From: an uncultured Bacilli bacterium
GTDB lineage: Bacteria > Bacillota_I > Bacilli_A > RF39 > UBA660
Assembly (NCBI GenBank): GCA_944363695.1
Contig: CALVUW010000009.1
Span: 1 to 15,787 of the forward strand
Length of the DNA: 15,787 nucleotides
Direction of reading: 5' to 3'
The notes under the pieces are model-generated. The model saw nothing but the letters and a program-made list of their open reading frames with translations. It searched no databases and was not told where the DNA came from. How positions within the stretch are numbered: position 1 is the first letter of the stretch; the number at the start of each line of letters is the position of its first letter. Positions 7,036-14,326 of the stretch are shown piece after piece. A program made the position numbers and the translations under genes.

Positions 7036-7064
7036 ATCTTAGGCAATTTGTCAAAAAAAGGCAA
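7036..7064 (-). promoter_or_regulatory. Tentative promoter for the small ORF and gpsB
   Basis: On the minus strand TTGCCT (7064-7059), a 17-base spacer and TAAGAT (7041-7036). Both boxes are imperfect, and the predicted start would lie almost at the Shine-Dalgarno of the 35-codon ORF, giving a very short leader. No better promoter for gpsB-rnpB is seen nearby. Confidence 0.35.
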
Positions 7065-7096
7065 CCGTTTCGACAAAAATAGATTTTTTTTGACAA
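7048..7096. repeat. 12-bp perfect inverted repeat in the divergent control region
   Basis: TTGTCAAAAAAA (7048-7059) is the exact reverse complement of TTTTTTTGACAA (7085-7096), with 25 bases between. The right arm contains the -35 box of the plus-strand promoter; the left arm lies in the spacer of the tentative minus-strand promoter. It could be a regulator-binding site acting on both directions, or reflect duplicated -35-like TTGACA motifs. Confidence 0.6.
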
Positions 7097-7118
7097 CCAA
7101 TTGTTTTTTCGTTATAAT
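7090..7118 (+). promoter_or_regulatory. Full-consensus sigma-A promoter of the 241-aa gene
   Basis: TTGACA (7090-7095), exactly 17 bases, then TATAAT (7113-7118): a perfect match to consensus in both boxes and spacing. The leader would be about 18 nt, with GAGGTGAT as Shine-Dalgarno. Of the promoters in the window this is the strongest by sequence. Confidence 0.9.
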
Positions 7119-7142
7119 AATGCTACATTTTGAGGTGATAAT

Positions 7143-7868
7143 ATGAGTCAATTAACAATAATGGAAAAAGTCGCTCATTTTTTTGAAGACAAACATGAGC
7201 AAACACTATTTACTGGATTAGGCAAACAACCACTTATTATGAATCATTGGTTTTATGCAAGAGATATTCGGACTTGGAAAGAAGAAAAACTACATGTTTA
7301 CCAAGATTTAGAAGATCCACTACGCATTCGCTGCAAAGGAAAAGAATTTGCTTTTTCACTTCATCAAGACGCTACTAAACAATACTATGTAGATCACTTA
7401 TTATTAGGAGATATGGAAAAAGAAAATTTCTCATTTTCTATGCGTCGTAATAAAGAATTGCTACCAATTAGTTCTTCACAACCTTTACAAGAAGTCAATT
7501 CATTCGTTATTAAACAAAAAGAAAAGAAAGATATGCGTGTTTTTCAGATTCAACCTGATAGCTTAGATATTCATATTTTATCAACAGATGAGTCAGTAGA
7601 AAACTTCCATTTTGAAAAAGATGAAAAAGGACAGATGCACACAAATCTTACAAAACAAAAAGACTTTCAAAAAGCTCATCAGACATTTTTGGATTTAGAA
7701 CGAAAGTATCCTACTATTACTGGTTATATTAGTCCTATTATGCCCATAATTGAGGATACTATTAATTTTTGTAATACTTATAAAATTCCAGAGAAAATAT
7801 ACATTCCTAAACATCATGAAGCAACGTCTTTGCAAGCACCTGTAAAGATAAAGAAGAAAGAGGCTTAG
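7143..7868 (+). CDS. Uncharacterised 241-aa protein
   Basis: I do not recognise this protein. It begins with GAGGTGAT five bases before ATG and lies behind a perfect sigma-A promoter, so it is very probably real and well transcribed. It has no signal peptide or membrane helix and should be cytoplasmic. The N-terminal half is rich in aromatic and charged residues (NHWFYARDIRTWKEEK, about 34-49) and looks mixed alpha/beta. A helical segment near residues 170-190 (KQKDFQKAHQTFLDLERKYP) is followed by a hydrophobic stretch ITGYISPIMPIIEDTINF, and the tail is Lys-rich (KIKKKEA). No Cys-pair zinc motif, P-loop or HTH is evident. It lies between the gpsB cluster and recU, in the interval that in B. 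subtilis holds yppC and ypsA, but I see no resemblance that supports either name. Confidence 0.85.
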   Translation: MSQLTIMEKVAHFFEDKHEQTLFTGLGKQPLIMNHWFYARDIRTWKEEKLHVYQDLEDPLRIRCKGKEFAFSLHQDATKQYYVDHLLLGDMEKENFSFSMRRNKELLPISSSQPLQEVNSFVIKQKEKKDMRVFQIQPDSLDIHILSTDESVENFHFEKDEKGQMHTNLTKQKDFQKAHQTFLDLERKYPTITGYISPIMPIIEDTINFCNTYKIPEKIYIPKHHEATSLQAPVKIKKKEA

Positions 7869-7883
7869 TCAACTCTTTTTTTC
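7857..7883 (+). terminator. Weak terminator-like hairpin after the 241-aa gene
   Basis: AAAGAG (7857-7862) pairs with CTCTTT (7873-7878) around a 10-base loop containing the stop codon, followed by further T (seven T in a row after CTC). The stem is short and AT-rich, so efficiency is doubtful. Confidence 0.45.
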
Positions 7884-7892
7884 GTAAAAATA

Positions 7893-7921
7893 TAGCAATC
7901 TATCATAAAATATTGTATAAT
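7893..7921 (+). promoter_or_regulatory. Possible promoter of recU-PBP
   Basis: A perfect -10 box TATAAT (7916-7921) has only a poor -35 (TAGCAA, 7893-7898) at 17 bases. The transcript would start close to the recU Shine-Dalgarno AGGTGG (7929-7934). Read-through from the strong promoter at 7090 could contribute. Confidence 0.45.
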
Positions 7922-7939
7922 CTAAAATAGGTGGTTATG

Positions 7940-8536
7940 ATGAATTACCCTAGTGGTATTAAAAAGCAAATGACACACACTGTTAATTATAGTCATCGTG
8001 GAATGACTTTAGAGGAAGATCTAAATCAAACAAATCTTTATTATCGTGAACATGATATAGCTTACATATATAAAAAACCAACCCCCATTAAAATTACAAA
8101 AGTAGTATTCAATGCTCAAAAAAGCGCTACGATTAAAGAAGCCTTTTTTATGGAACCATCTACTACTGATTATAATGGTATTTATAAAGGTTATTATATT
8201 GACTTTGAAGCCAAGGAAACAAAAAACAAAACTTCCTTTCCATTAGCTAACATTCATCCCCATCAATTGCAACATTTAAAGCACATTCTAGCACAAGGGG
8301 GCATAGGCTTTATTATTGTTCGTTTCACAACACTACAAAAAACTTTTTTACTAAATGGCGAACAACTTTTCTCGTTTTTAAATAATTCTACTAGCAAATC
8401 TATACCGCTATCTTATTTTTTAGAACAAGGATGGCAACTTACAGAAAAATTTAGCCCGCGATTAGATTATTTAAAAATTATAGATCATATTTTGGAGGTA
8501 AATAAGAATGAAAAAAGCAAAGAAAAGCACGACTAA
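7940..8536 (+). CDS. recU: Holliday junction resolvase RecU
   Basis: RecU is the Gram-positive resolvase that cuts four-way junctions and modulates RecA. The 198-aa product matches the family length. It keeps SHRGMTLEEDLNQTN (18-32) and the nuclease core STTDYNGIYKG (74-84) followed by YIDFEAKETKNKTSFPL, with D77, E90 and K92 as the metal-site residues. The C-terminal PRLDYLKII block is also present. GTG (7931) and ATG (7937) in frame upstream are less likely starts because AGGTGG at 7929-7934 is best spaced (five bases) for ATG 7940. The last 29 bases overlap the start of the PBP gene, a pairing conserved in Bacilli. Confidence 0.95.
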   Translation: MNYPSGIKKQMTHTVNYSHRGMTLEEDLNQTNLYYREHDIAYIYKKPTPIKITKVVFNAQKSATIKEAFFMEPSTTDYNGIYKGYYIDFEAKETKNKTSFPLANIHPHQLQHLKHILAQGGIGFIIVRFTTLQKTFLLNGEQLFSFLNNSTSKSIPLSYFLEQGWQLTEKFSPRLDYLKIIDHILEVNKNEKSKEKHD

Positions 8537-11390
8537 AAAGACAAAAACTAGACCCGTTGCAAAAGATAAAACCATAAAAAATAGAAAACCTTTATTTATT
8601 TTTATTGGCTGTTTTCTTCTGCTAATGATTATTAGCTACTTTATTTTAGGTGGACTATTAACCGCTTTCTTGGGTGCTGGTATTCTCGTAATTGTAGGAT
8701 TAGCAAAATTATTAGATAGCGTTAGAAATAAACCTAAAAAACGGAAAATTGTTAATATTATTCTAATTGCTATTCTATCCTTAGGAATATTGATAATGGT
8801 TGGTGGTATCGCTTTTATTGCCTATGTTGTCATAGAAGCTCCTAAATTCGATGTAGAACAATTAAATGCCAAAGAGCCATCTATTCTATATGATATCAAT
8901 AATGAGGAATACGCAAAACTAGGTAGTGAAATGCGTGATAAAATTACCTATGATGAATTACCAGAAGTTTTAATTGATGCTATTGTTGCAACAGAAGATT
9001 CTAGATTTTTCCAACATAATGGATTTGATGCACCAAGATTTTTAATGGCATCGTTAGGACAGCTTGCTGGTAATAGTGATGCTGGTGGTGCTTCTACCCT
9101 ATCAATGCAAGTTATCAAAAACACCTTCACAACTAGTGAGGCATCAGGCTTTAAAGGTATTGTACGTAAATTTACAGATATCTATTTAGCAGTATTCAAA
9201 TTAGAGAAAAACTATACAAAAGAACAAATTATTGAATTCTATGTAAACAATCATAACTTAGGAGATAACATTTATGGTGTCAGTCAAGCAGCACAAGTAT
9301 ACTTTAATAAAAGTGTACAAGATTTAAATTTATCAGAAGCTGCTGTCATTGCCGGTATGTTTAAAGCACCTAACTTGTATAAACCAACTAATTCTCAAAA
9401 CATTGAAGCTGTTACGAATCGAAGAGATACCGTTTTATATTTAATGGAACGTCATGGTTATATCACAAGTGAACAAAGAGAAATTGCAAGTTCAATTAGT
9501 GTAGAAAGTTTAGTCGATTATAACAGTGAAGCTTCTGCTGGTATTAGTGAATATCAAGGTTATATCGATACAGTCGTAGCAGAAATCCAAGATAAATATA
9601 ACGTTAACCCATATGTTGTACCAATGTTAATCTATACCAATTTAGATCGTAGCAAACAAGATGGTCTTAACCGTGTTATGAACGGCGAAAGCTATCAATG
9701 GGTAAACGATGTAATTCAAAGTGGTGTTACTGTATTAGATAGTGAAACCGGTAAAATCCTAGCAATTGGAGCTGGACGAAACAAAACAGGCGTTAATGAA
9801 TTGAATTTAGCTACTAGTGATGACATCAAACGACAACCAGGATCAACTGCAAAACCATTATTTGATTATGGACCATTAATGGAATACAATAACGCTTCTA
9901 CTTATGGTTACAATGATAATGGTACTTATCGCTTATTTGTAGATGAACCTTATTCTTATACAAATGGTCCTTCTATTAACAACTGGGATGGTAAATTTAT
10001 GGGACCAATGACCATTCGTAGTGCTCTTTCTCTATCACGAAATATTCCGGCTTTAAAAGCATTCCAACAAGTAGATAATGAAAAAATCATTGAGTTTGTC
10101 AGAAATTTAGGAATTGAACCAGAAGTACATAATGGAAAAATTTATGAATCTTCTTCTCTTGGTGCTATGGAAGGCGGTGTTAACTCTTTACAAATGGCCG
10201 CTGCCTATGCTGCATTCTCAAACGGTGGATATTATAATGAACCTTATTCTGTTAACCGCGTTGTATTTAGAGATAGTGGTGAGGAAAGAAAACATGAAGG
10301 TGAATCAAGACAAGCTATGAGTGATTCAACTGCCTTTATAATTACTAGTATTTTAGATGATGTAACAATAACTGGTGGTGGAGCAATGGCAAACGTTGCC
10401 ATGAAAACTGGTACTACCAACTGGCCATCTGAAATCATTGAAGCTTATGGTATGGCTGGAGATGCCATTCGTGATTCATGGGTTGTAGGATATACTACTA
10501 AAACTGTTATTAGTATGTGGTATGGTTATACTGATATGAGCCAGGAAATGGTTGATCAAGGACTATATTGTCATAACCTTTCTGGTACGATTCAACGTGA
10601 TCGCTTATTTACCGCTTTAGCTAATGAGATATTTGAATCTAATAAAGAAGAGTTCAAAATGCCAAACAGTGTTGTTCGCTTACCAATTGTGGCAGGCAGC
10701 AATCCAGCTACTATTGCAGGAGCGGGTTATACAGGTAGTGTTATTTATGAATATTTCAAAAAAGGTGCTGAACCAACTAGTACACAAACGGTTGATACAT
10801 TAGAAGCTCCAAGTAATTTTACTGTTAGTTATTCAGAAGATTCTGATACAGTTAATCTATCTTGGAATGCTGTTAATCCTGGTATAAGTGATAGTTCTTA
10901 TGGTACATTTGGTTACAATGTGTACTTTAATGATACTTTACTAGGCTTTACGGATAAAACAAGTTATACAATTACTAATCCTTCTAATCCATATGGAACT
11001 TATAAAATTATAGCTACTTACAAGAGTTACGATGGTATCCAAAGTAGTCCTGCTACTTATGAACTAAAAAAAGTTAGCAAGACCATTCGCGTATTAGTTA
11101 ATGATATTGAAGGTACTTCTTTTAGAATTAATGATATTACAAAATATGTTACGGTAATGGAAAATGATACAGATGTTACTAGTAAAACTTCTAATTGGAC
11201 TTTAATTAGTATCAGCAATGGAACTTCTAATTTACCACTAACTACTACTACATTAAGTGATCCTGGTACTTACACATTAAAATACCGCTTCACTTATGAT
11301 GGCAGTCAAAAGGAAACCGGTAATATAGAAGTCGTTATTACAGGCAATTCTACACCAGAAACACCTACCGATCCTTCTACAGAGTCATAA
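8508..11390 (+). CDS. ponA: Bifunctional class A penicillin-binding protein with C-terminal FnIII and Ig-like domains
   Basis: This protein polymerises glycan strands and cross-links peptidoglycan outside the membrane. The 960-aa chain starts with a Lys-rich cytoplasmic tail. Three apparent membrane helices follow (about 28-47, 49-68 and 82-109); one is usual. The GT51 transglycosylase has EDSRFFQHNGFD (163-174), GASTLSMQ (194-201; TMQ-like instead of the common TQQ) and RKFTD (220-224, Asp where Glu is typical). The transpeptidase has S446-T-A-K449, S510-R-N512 and K633-T-G-T, so it should be active and beta-lactam-binding. A fibronectin type III domain (about 766-855), a second beta-sandwich (about 858-945) and a Thr/Pro-rich tail end it. 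GGAGGT lies eight bases before ATG, inside recU. The gene symbol rests on the recU-ponA synteny. Confidence 0.94.
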   Translation: MKKAKKSTTKKTKTRPVAKDKTIKNRKPLFIFIGCFLLLMIISYFILGGLLTAFLGAGILVIVGLAKLLDSVRNKPKKRKIVNIILIAILSLGILIMVGGIAFIAYVVIEAPKFDVEQLNAKEPSILYDINNEEYAKLGSEMRDKITYDELPEVLIDAIVATEDSRFFQHNGFDAPRFLMASLGQLAGNSDAGGASTLSMQVIKNTFTTSEASGFKGIVRKFTDIYLAVFKLEKNYTKEQIIEFYVNNHNLGDNIYGVSQAAQVYFNKSVQDLNLSEAAVIAGMFKAPNLYKPTNSQNIEAVTNRRDTVLYLMERHGYITSEQREIASSISVESLVDYNSEASAGISEYQGYIDTVVAEIQDKYNVNPYVVPMLIYTNLDRSKQDGLNRVMNGESYQWVNDVIQSGVTVLDSETGKILAIGAGRNKTGVNELNLATSDDIKRQPGSTAKPLFDYGPLMEYNNASTYGYNDNGTYRLFVDEPYSYTNGPSINNWDGKFMGPMTIRSALSLSRNIPALKAFQQVDNEKIIEFVRNLGIEPEVHNGKIYESSSLGAMEGGVNSLQMAAAYAAFSNGGYYNEPYSVNRVVFRDSGEERKHEGESRQAMSDSTAFIITSILDDVTITGGGAMANVAMKTGTTNWPSEIIEAYGMAGDAIRDSWVVGYTTKTVISMWYGYTDMSQEMVDQGLYCHNLSGTIQRDRLFTALANEIFESNKEEFKMPNSVVRLPIVAGSNPATIAGAGYTGSVIYEYFKKGAEPTSTQTVDTLEAPSNFTVSYSEDSDTVNLSWNAVNPGISDSSYGTFGYNVYFNDTLLGFTDKTSYTITNPSNPYGTYKIIATYKSYDGIQSSPATYELKKVSKTIRVLVNDIEGTSFRINDITKYVTVMENDTDVTSKTSNWTLISISNGTSNLPLTTTTLSDPGTYTLKYRFTYDGSQKETGNIEVVITGNSTPETPTDPSTES

Positions 11391-11417
11391 AAAAATAAAG
11401 CTGTGCAAAACACAGCT
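11389..11417 (-). terminator. Rho-independent terminator of the cca-dnaD-nth cluster
   Basis: AGCTGTG (11399-11405) and CACAGCT (11411-11417) form a perfect 7-bp stem with a CAAAA loop. On the minus strand the stem is followed by TTATTTTTTTA, a strong T-tract. On the plus strand, for the PBP gene, the following bases are less T-rich. Confidence 0.8.
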
Positions 11418-11430
11418 CCTTATTATTAAT

Positions 11431-11465
11431 AATCCATAGTTAATTATAACTATGGATTTATTTAT
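11431..11465 (+). terminator. Second hairpin between PBP and nth genes, possible PBP terminator
   Basis: AATCCATAGTTA (11431-11442) and TAACTATGGATT (11447-11458) are a perfect 12-bp inverted repeat with a 4-base loop, followed on the plus strand by TATTTATTAT. It is AT-rich and overlaps the nth stop codon. With the hairpin at 11399-11417 it makes a two-hairpin barrier between the convergent genes. Confidence 0.6.
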
Positions 11466-12093
11466 TATGATAATAAGTACAAATTTCTTTCAATTTACAG
11501 GTTTCACAGGCTGGCTTTATCGCTTTACAATAGTAACGACCAAATAACACCAGTTGTAAATGTGTCCTAGCCCATCTTTCTTTCGGAAAAACTCTTTTTA
11601 ATTTGGTCTCTACTTCTACTACAGTATCATCTTTTTTAGCAAGTTGTAATCGTTTACTTAAACGTTCCACATGAGTATCTACCGCAAAAGCAGGAAATTG
11701 ATAAAATTCACTTAAAAAAACATTGACTGTTTTTCGACCAACACCAGGAAATTGTTCTAATAATTTACGATTCGTAGGAACTTTCCCTTGATAATTGCTT
11801 ACCAATAAAGAGGCAATTTGTTGAACGTATTGGGCTTTTTTATGATAGGAGCCAATCGGCTTTAATAATGCTTCTAATTCAATAATCGGAGCTGTGGCTA
11901 AATCATTTAAAGTTGGATATTTCTTAAATAAAAACGGAGTAACCATATTAACACGTTTATCTGTTGATTGAGCACTCAATACAATAGCAATTAACAATTC
12001 ATAATCTGTATGATATAGCAATTCACATTTTGGTTCTGGAAACAATTCATCCAAATATTGACTAATCATCTCCGCTTTATTCTTCTTCGTCAT
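11458..12093 (-). CDS. nth: Endonuclease III (DNA glycosylase/AP lyase)
   Basis: Nth excises oxidised pyrimidines and cuts the resulting abasic site in base excision repair. The 211-aa protein has the helix-hairpin-helix FPGVGRKT (115-122) with the catalytic Lys121, the catalytic Asp139 in FAVDTHVER, and the iron-sulfur ligands C189-x6-C196-x2-C199-x5-C205. The frame also opens at 12117, but MTKKNKAEM at 12093 aligns best with other Nth N-termini and the upstream codons overlap the acidic tail of dnaD. The Shine-Dalgarno is weak (GAAGAAG), suggesting coupling to dnaD, whose end it overlaps by 17 bases. ATG at 12069 is a further alternative. Confidence 0.94.
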   Translation of the reverse strand: MTKKNKAEMISQYLDELFPEPKCELLYHTDYELLIAIVLSAQSTDKRVNMVTPFLFKKYPTLNDLATAPIIELEALLKPIGSYHKKAQYVQQIASLLVSNYQGKVPTNRKLLEQFPGVGRKTVNVFLSEFYQFPAFAVDTHVERLSKRLQLAKKDDTVVEVETKLKRVFPKERWARTHLQLVLFGRYYCKAIKPACETCKLKEICTYYHNK

Positions 12094-12751
12094 CTTCTTC
12101 AAACCAATCATAATCAAACACCTCTACTGGCTCTTTAATTTCTTTCTTACGATCATATAAGAAATGATCTACATCTTCTTTGTTCTTAATCCCCTTTTTA
12201 TCCCACTCATATAATATTTTATCAATATAGCGAATACTAGAAACACCATTCAATACAGCTTCTTTTACCGCTTCTAAAATAACTTCTTCTTTAAAGTTCA
12301 TTAACCAAGCTTTAATAAATTCAAATTCACTAGGACTTAAAGTCCGACCAAATTCTTTTTCAATATGCTCAAATACACTACTATTATTAACATCTACAGT
12401 ATTCATGTTATTGGTTAAATCTTCTAATAACAGCATACTATATTTTTCGTAAAAATCTTTTAAATCCACTTCTTCTTCCATGACATTCTTTTCATTTTTA
12501 AAAGCCGTTACAGTTAAAAATTTTTTTTCACTTAAATTAGCAACTAATTGCATAATTTCAATTACTTCCATGCCTAAGTCATCTGCCATTGATTGAGGAT
12601 CAAATATAAATTTCTCTCCTCTATCTTTTAAATACATCAAAAAAACAAATTCTTCTAGGGTCAATTTTAAGTTTTTGTAATTTTTAAAACATAATAAAGG
12701 AATAAGAATACTTCTTTGCTTCAACAACTCTGTTAATTTTTCTTTATTCAT
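12077..12751 (-). CDS. dnaD: DnaD replication initiation protein
   Basis: DnaD acts with DnaA and DnaB in melting the origin and loading the helicase during initiation and restart in Firmicutes. The 224-aa protein shows an N-terminal winged-helix domain (about 1-95), a linker, and the C-terminal DnaD domain (about 125-190) with its signature Y175-x3-I-x3-W183 (YIDKILYEW). It ends in a strongly acidic tail (EEDDEEE). AAGGAGG precedes the ATG by six bases, only eight bases after the cca stop codon, so cca, dnaD and nth are probably one transcript. dnaD-nth adjacency is conserved in Bacilli. Confidence 0.93.
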   Translation of the reverse strand: MNKEKLTELLKQRSILIPLLCFKNYKNLKLTLEEFVFLMYLKDRGEKFIFDPQSMADDLGMEVIEIMQLVANLSEKKFLTVTAFKNEKNVMEEEVDLKDFYEKYSMLLLEDLTNNMNTVDVNNSSVFEHIEKEFGRTLSPSEFEFIKAWLMNFKEEVILEAVKEAVLNGVSSIRYIDKILYEWDKKGIKNKEDVDHFLYDRKKEIKEPVEVFDYDWFEEDDEEE

Positions 12752-12766
12752 AACTTCCTCCTTTGC

Positions 12767-13867
12767 TTATACTACTACTTCATATATTTTTTTACAAGCT
12801 TTTAATAAGCTATTTCTCTTATTAGGAATTTCTCTTTGTAATACTTTTCTTTCTAATTCTTGATATAAGCCTTGTAAAAAAGGTCCTGCTTCTACATGTA
12901 AGTAAGCAATAATTTCAGGCGTAGTAATGGCCAAATCACGACGACTATGGATCGGTAATCGTTGATACGCTTTAGCAATCATTTTCTTATCAATTCCGAG
13001 TAATTCCCCTGCAACTGTAGAAGTATAGAGACCATATTGATACAATATTAATGGATCTAATGGATTATTTGCTAAACAATAACGAATATCAGTCATTAAT
13101 TTTCTTTCATTTCTAGTGAACGGATAAATGTTATCTACTTCTAAAACAGTCCAAACACCAATAACCTGTGTGCAGTAAGTTACTTTTTTTATATTAGATA
13201 ACTGCAACTCTTCTTCTAAATGTAATTGCTGTATTAATTCTATGCCATATAACATATTAGGACTAGCAAATATTTTATCCAGTTCTTCCTTTTTACGATT
13301 CATCGATAAGTGATCTAATAAATATTTGGTATGTAGAATTGCTTCTTGTATTTCTGTTGTCAGCGAGAAATGAAGCGTGGTAGCAAAGCGAATAGCCCTC
13401 AAAATACGAAGCACATCTTCACTAAAGCGCTCAGTTGGATCTCCTATAGTTCTAATGCACTTTTTATGTAGATCCTCTATACCATGTAGTGGGTCTATAA
13501 TCTTTTTTTGTTTGTCCATACAAATCGTATTAATCGTAAAGTCTCGTCGTTTTAAATCCGTTAATAAATCATCTACATACGTAATACTATCAGGTCGCCG
13601 ATTATCTTGATAGGTCGTTTCCCTTCGATAAGTCGTTATTTCAAAACGAATATTTTTATAAATAACTTTAACCGAACCATAGTCATCGTTTGGTAAACAA
13701 GCATCTGCAAAAATGGTTTTAATATCCCGTGGTGTTGCATTCGTAGTAATATCTACATCTTTAGAATCCAATCCCAATAAATAGTCTCGAACAAATCCAC
13801 CTACAATATAAGCACTAAAACCATGATCTTCAATAATATTTAGTATCTTTAAAGCTATTTTTAACAT
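12767..13867 (-). CDS. cca: CCA tRNA nucleotidyltransferase (class II)
   Basis: The enzyme adds or repairs the 3' CCA end of tRNAs without a template. The 366-aa protein contains the class II motifs in order: GGFVRD (23-28), the catalytic D37-x-D39 in DVDITTNATP, RRDFTIN (108-114), the DPTERFSEDVLRILRAIRFA region, and the base-selecting EDxxR motif at EDVLR (150-154). The C-terminal body and tail are slightly shorter than the roughly 397 aa of the B. subtilis enzyme. AGGTGAT lies close before the ATG and an extended -10 promoter is directly upstream. As the only nucleotidyltransferase here it is taken as the full CCA-adding type; a split A-adding or CC-adding enzyme cannot be excluded without the rest of the genome. 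Confidence 0.94.
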   Translation of the reverse strand: MLKIALKILNIIEDHGFSAYIVGGFVRDYLLGLDSKDVDITTNATPRDIKTIFADACLPNDDYGSVKVIYKNIRFEITTYRRETTYQDNRRPDSITYVDDLLTDLKRRDFTINTICMDKQKKIIDPLHGIEDLHKKCIRTIGDPTERFSEDVLRILRAIRFATTLHFSLTTEIQEAILHTKYLLDHLSMNRKKEELDKIFASPNMLYGIELIQQLHLEEELQLSNIKKVTYCTQVIGVWTVLEVDNIYPFTRNERKLMTDIRYCLANNPLDPLILYQYGLYTSTVAGELLGIDKKMIAKAYQRLPIHSRRDLAITTPEIIAYLHVEAGPFLQGLYQELERKVLQREIPNKRNSLLKACKKIYEVVV

Positions 13868-13882
13868 AGCATCACCTACTTT

Positions 13883-13891
13883 ATTATAACA
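13883..13891 (-). promoter_or_regulatory. Extended -10 promoter of cca-dnaD-nth
   Basis: On the minus strand TGTTATAAT combines a perfect -10 (13888-13883) with the TG extension. The -35 position (TTTAGT) is poor, as is common for extended -10 promoters. The leader would be about 10 nt and carries AGGTGAT. Confidence 0.6.
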
Positions 13892-13920
13892 TATCCCTTG
13901 AGTGCACTAAAGGAAAAAGC

Positions 13921-13945
13921 CAAAAAAAAAGCCAAATGGCTTTTA
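13921..13945 (-). terminator. Rho-independent terminator of the HU gene
   Basis: On the minus strand AAAAGCC and GGCTTTT form a perfect 7-bp stem around a 4-base loop, followed by more T (nine in a row). The HU stop codon lies at the base of the stem. It separates HU from cca. Confidence 0.85.
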
Positions 13946-14215
13946 GTTAACTGAATCTTTTAAAGCTGATCCTGCTTTGAATGAAACTGCTTTTCTAGCA
14001 GCGATTTGAACAGGTGCACCTGTTCTTGGATTACGACCTTCACGTGCAGCTCTTTCTGATACACCAAATGTACCGAAACCAACTAACGTTACTTTATCTC
14101 CTTGTTTTAATGCTTCTGTGATTGCTTCAAATGTAGCATCGATAGCACGAGTAGCATCTGCTTTTGTTAATCCAGCTTTTTCTGCTACAGCTTCTACTAA
14201 TTCTACTTTTTTCAT
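13943..14215 (-). CDS. hup: DNA-binding protein HU
   Basis: HU is the abundant dimeric nucleoid protein that bends and compacts DNA. The 90-aa length and sequence are standard: MKKVELVEAVAEKAGLTKAD at the N-terminus, VTLVGFGTFGV in the core, the DNA-binding arm RNPRTGAPVQIAARKAVSF and the C-terminal helix. The AGGAGG lies 12 bases before ATG, longer than usual. It has its own promoter region and terminator and is probably monocistronic. Hbs is the B. subtilis name. Confidence 0.96.
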   Translation of the reverse strand: MKKVELVEAVAEKAGLTKADATRAIDATFEAITEALKQGDKVTLVGFGTFGVSERAAREGRNPRTGAPVQIAARKAVSFKAGSALKDSVN

Positions 14216-14242
14216 TACTTATAAATACCTCCTATGTTTTAT

Positions 14243-14303
14243 TAAGCATATCTTGCTTACATATTAAGAATAGCATGAAAGCGTTGTAAACGCAACGTTT
14301 TTT
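14243..14303 (-). promoter_or_regulatory. Promoter and leader region of the HU gene with inverted repeats
   Basis: Two overlapping promoter candidates are visible on the minus strand: TTTACA (14290-14285), 18 bases, TAATAT (14266-14261); and TTGCGT (14295-14290), 17 bases, TATTCT (14272-14267) with an upstream TG (extended -10). Neither is perfect. The palindrome GCGTT-GTA-AACGC (14281-14293) covers both -35 positions and could be an operator. TAAGCA (14243-14248) and TGCTTA (14254-14259) form a second small hairpin in the leader. Confidence 0.5.
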
Positions 14304-14326
14304 CAGTGTTTTTACACAAATTTCAC

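Noticed and set aside
7049..7054. Perfect minus-strand TTGACA as a promoter -35 for the small ORF
   Set aside because: The position 17 bases downstream reads CTGGTG, not a -10 box, so the weaker TTGCCT/TAAGAT pair was listed instead.
9090..9110. Inactive transglycosylase because the STxTQQ motif reads STLSMQ
   Set aside because: TMQ-type variants occur in functional GT51 proteins such as the PBP1C group, so the change does not imply loss of function.
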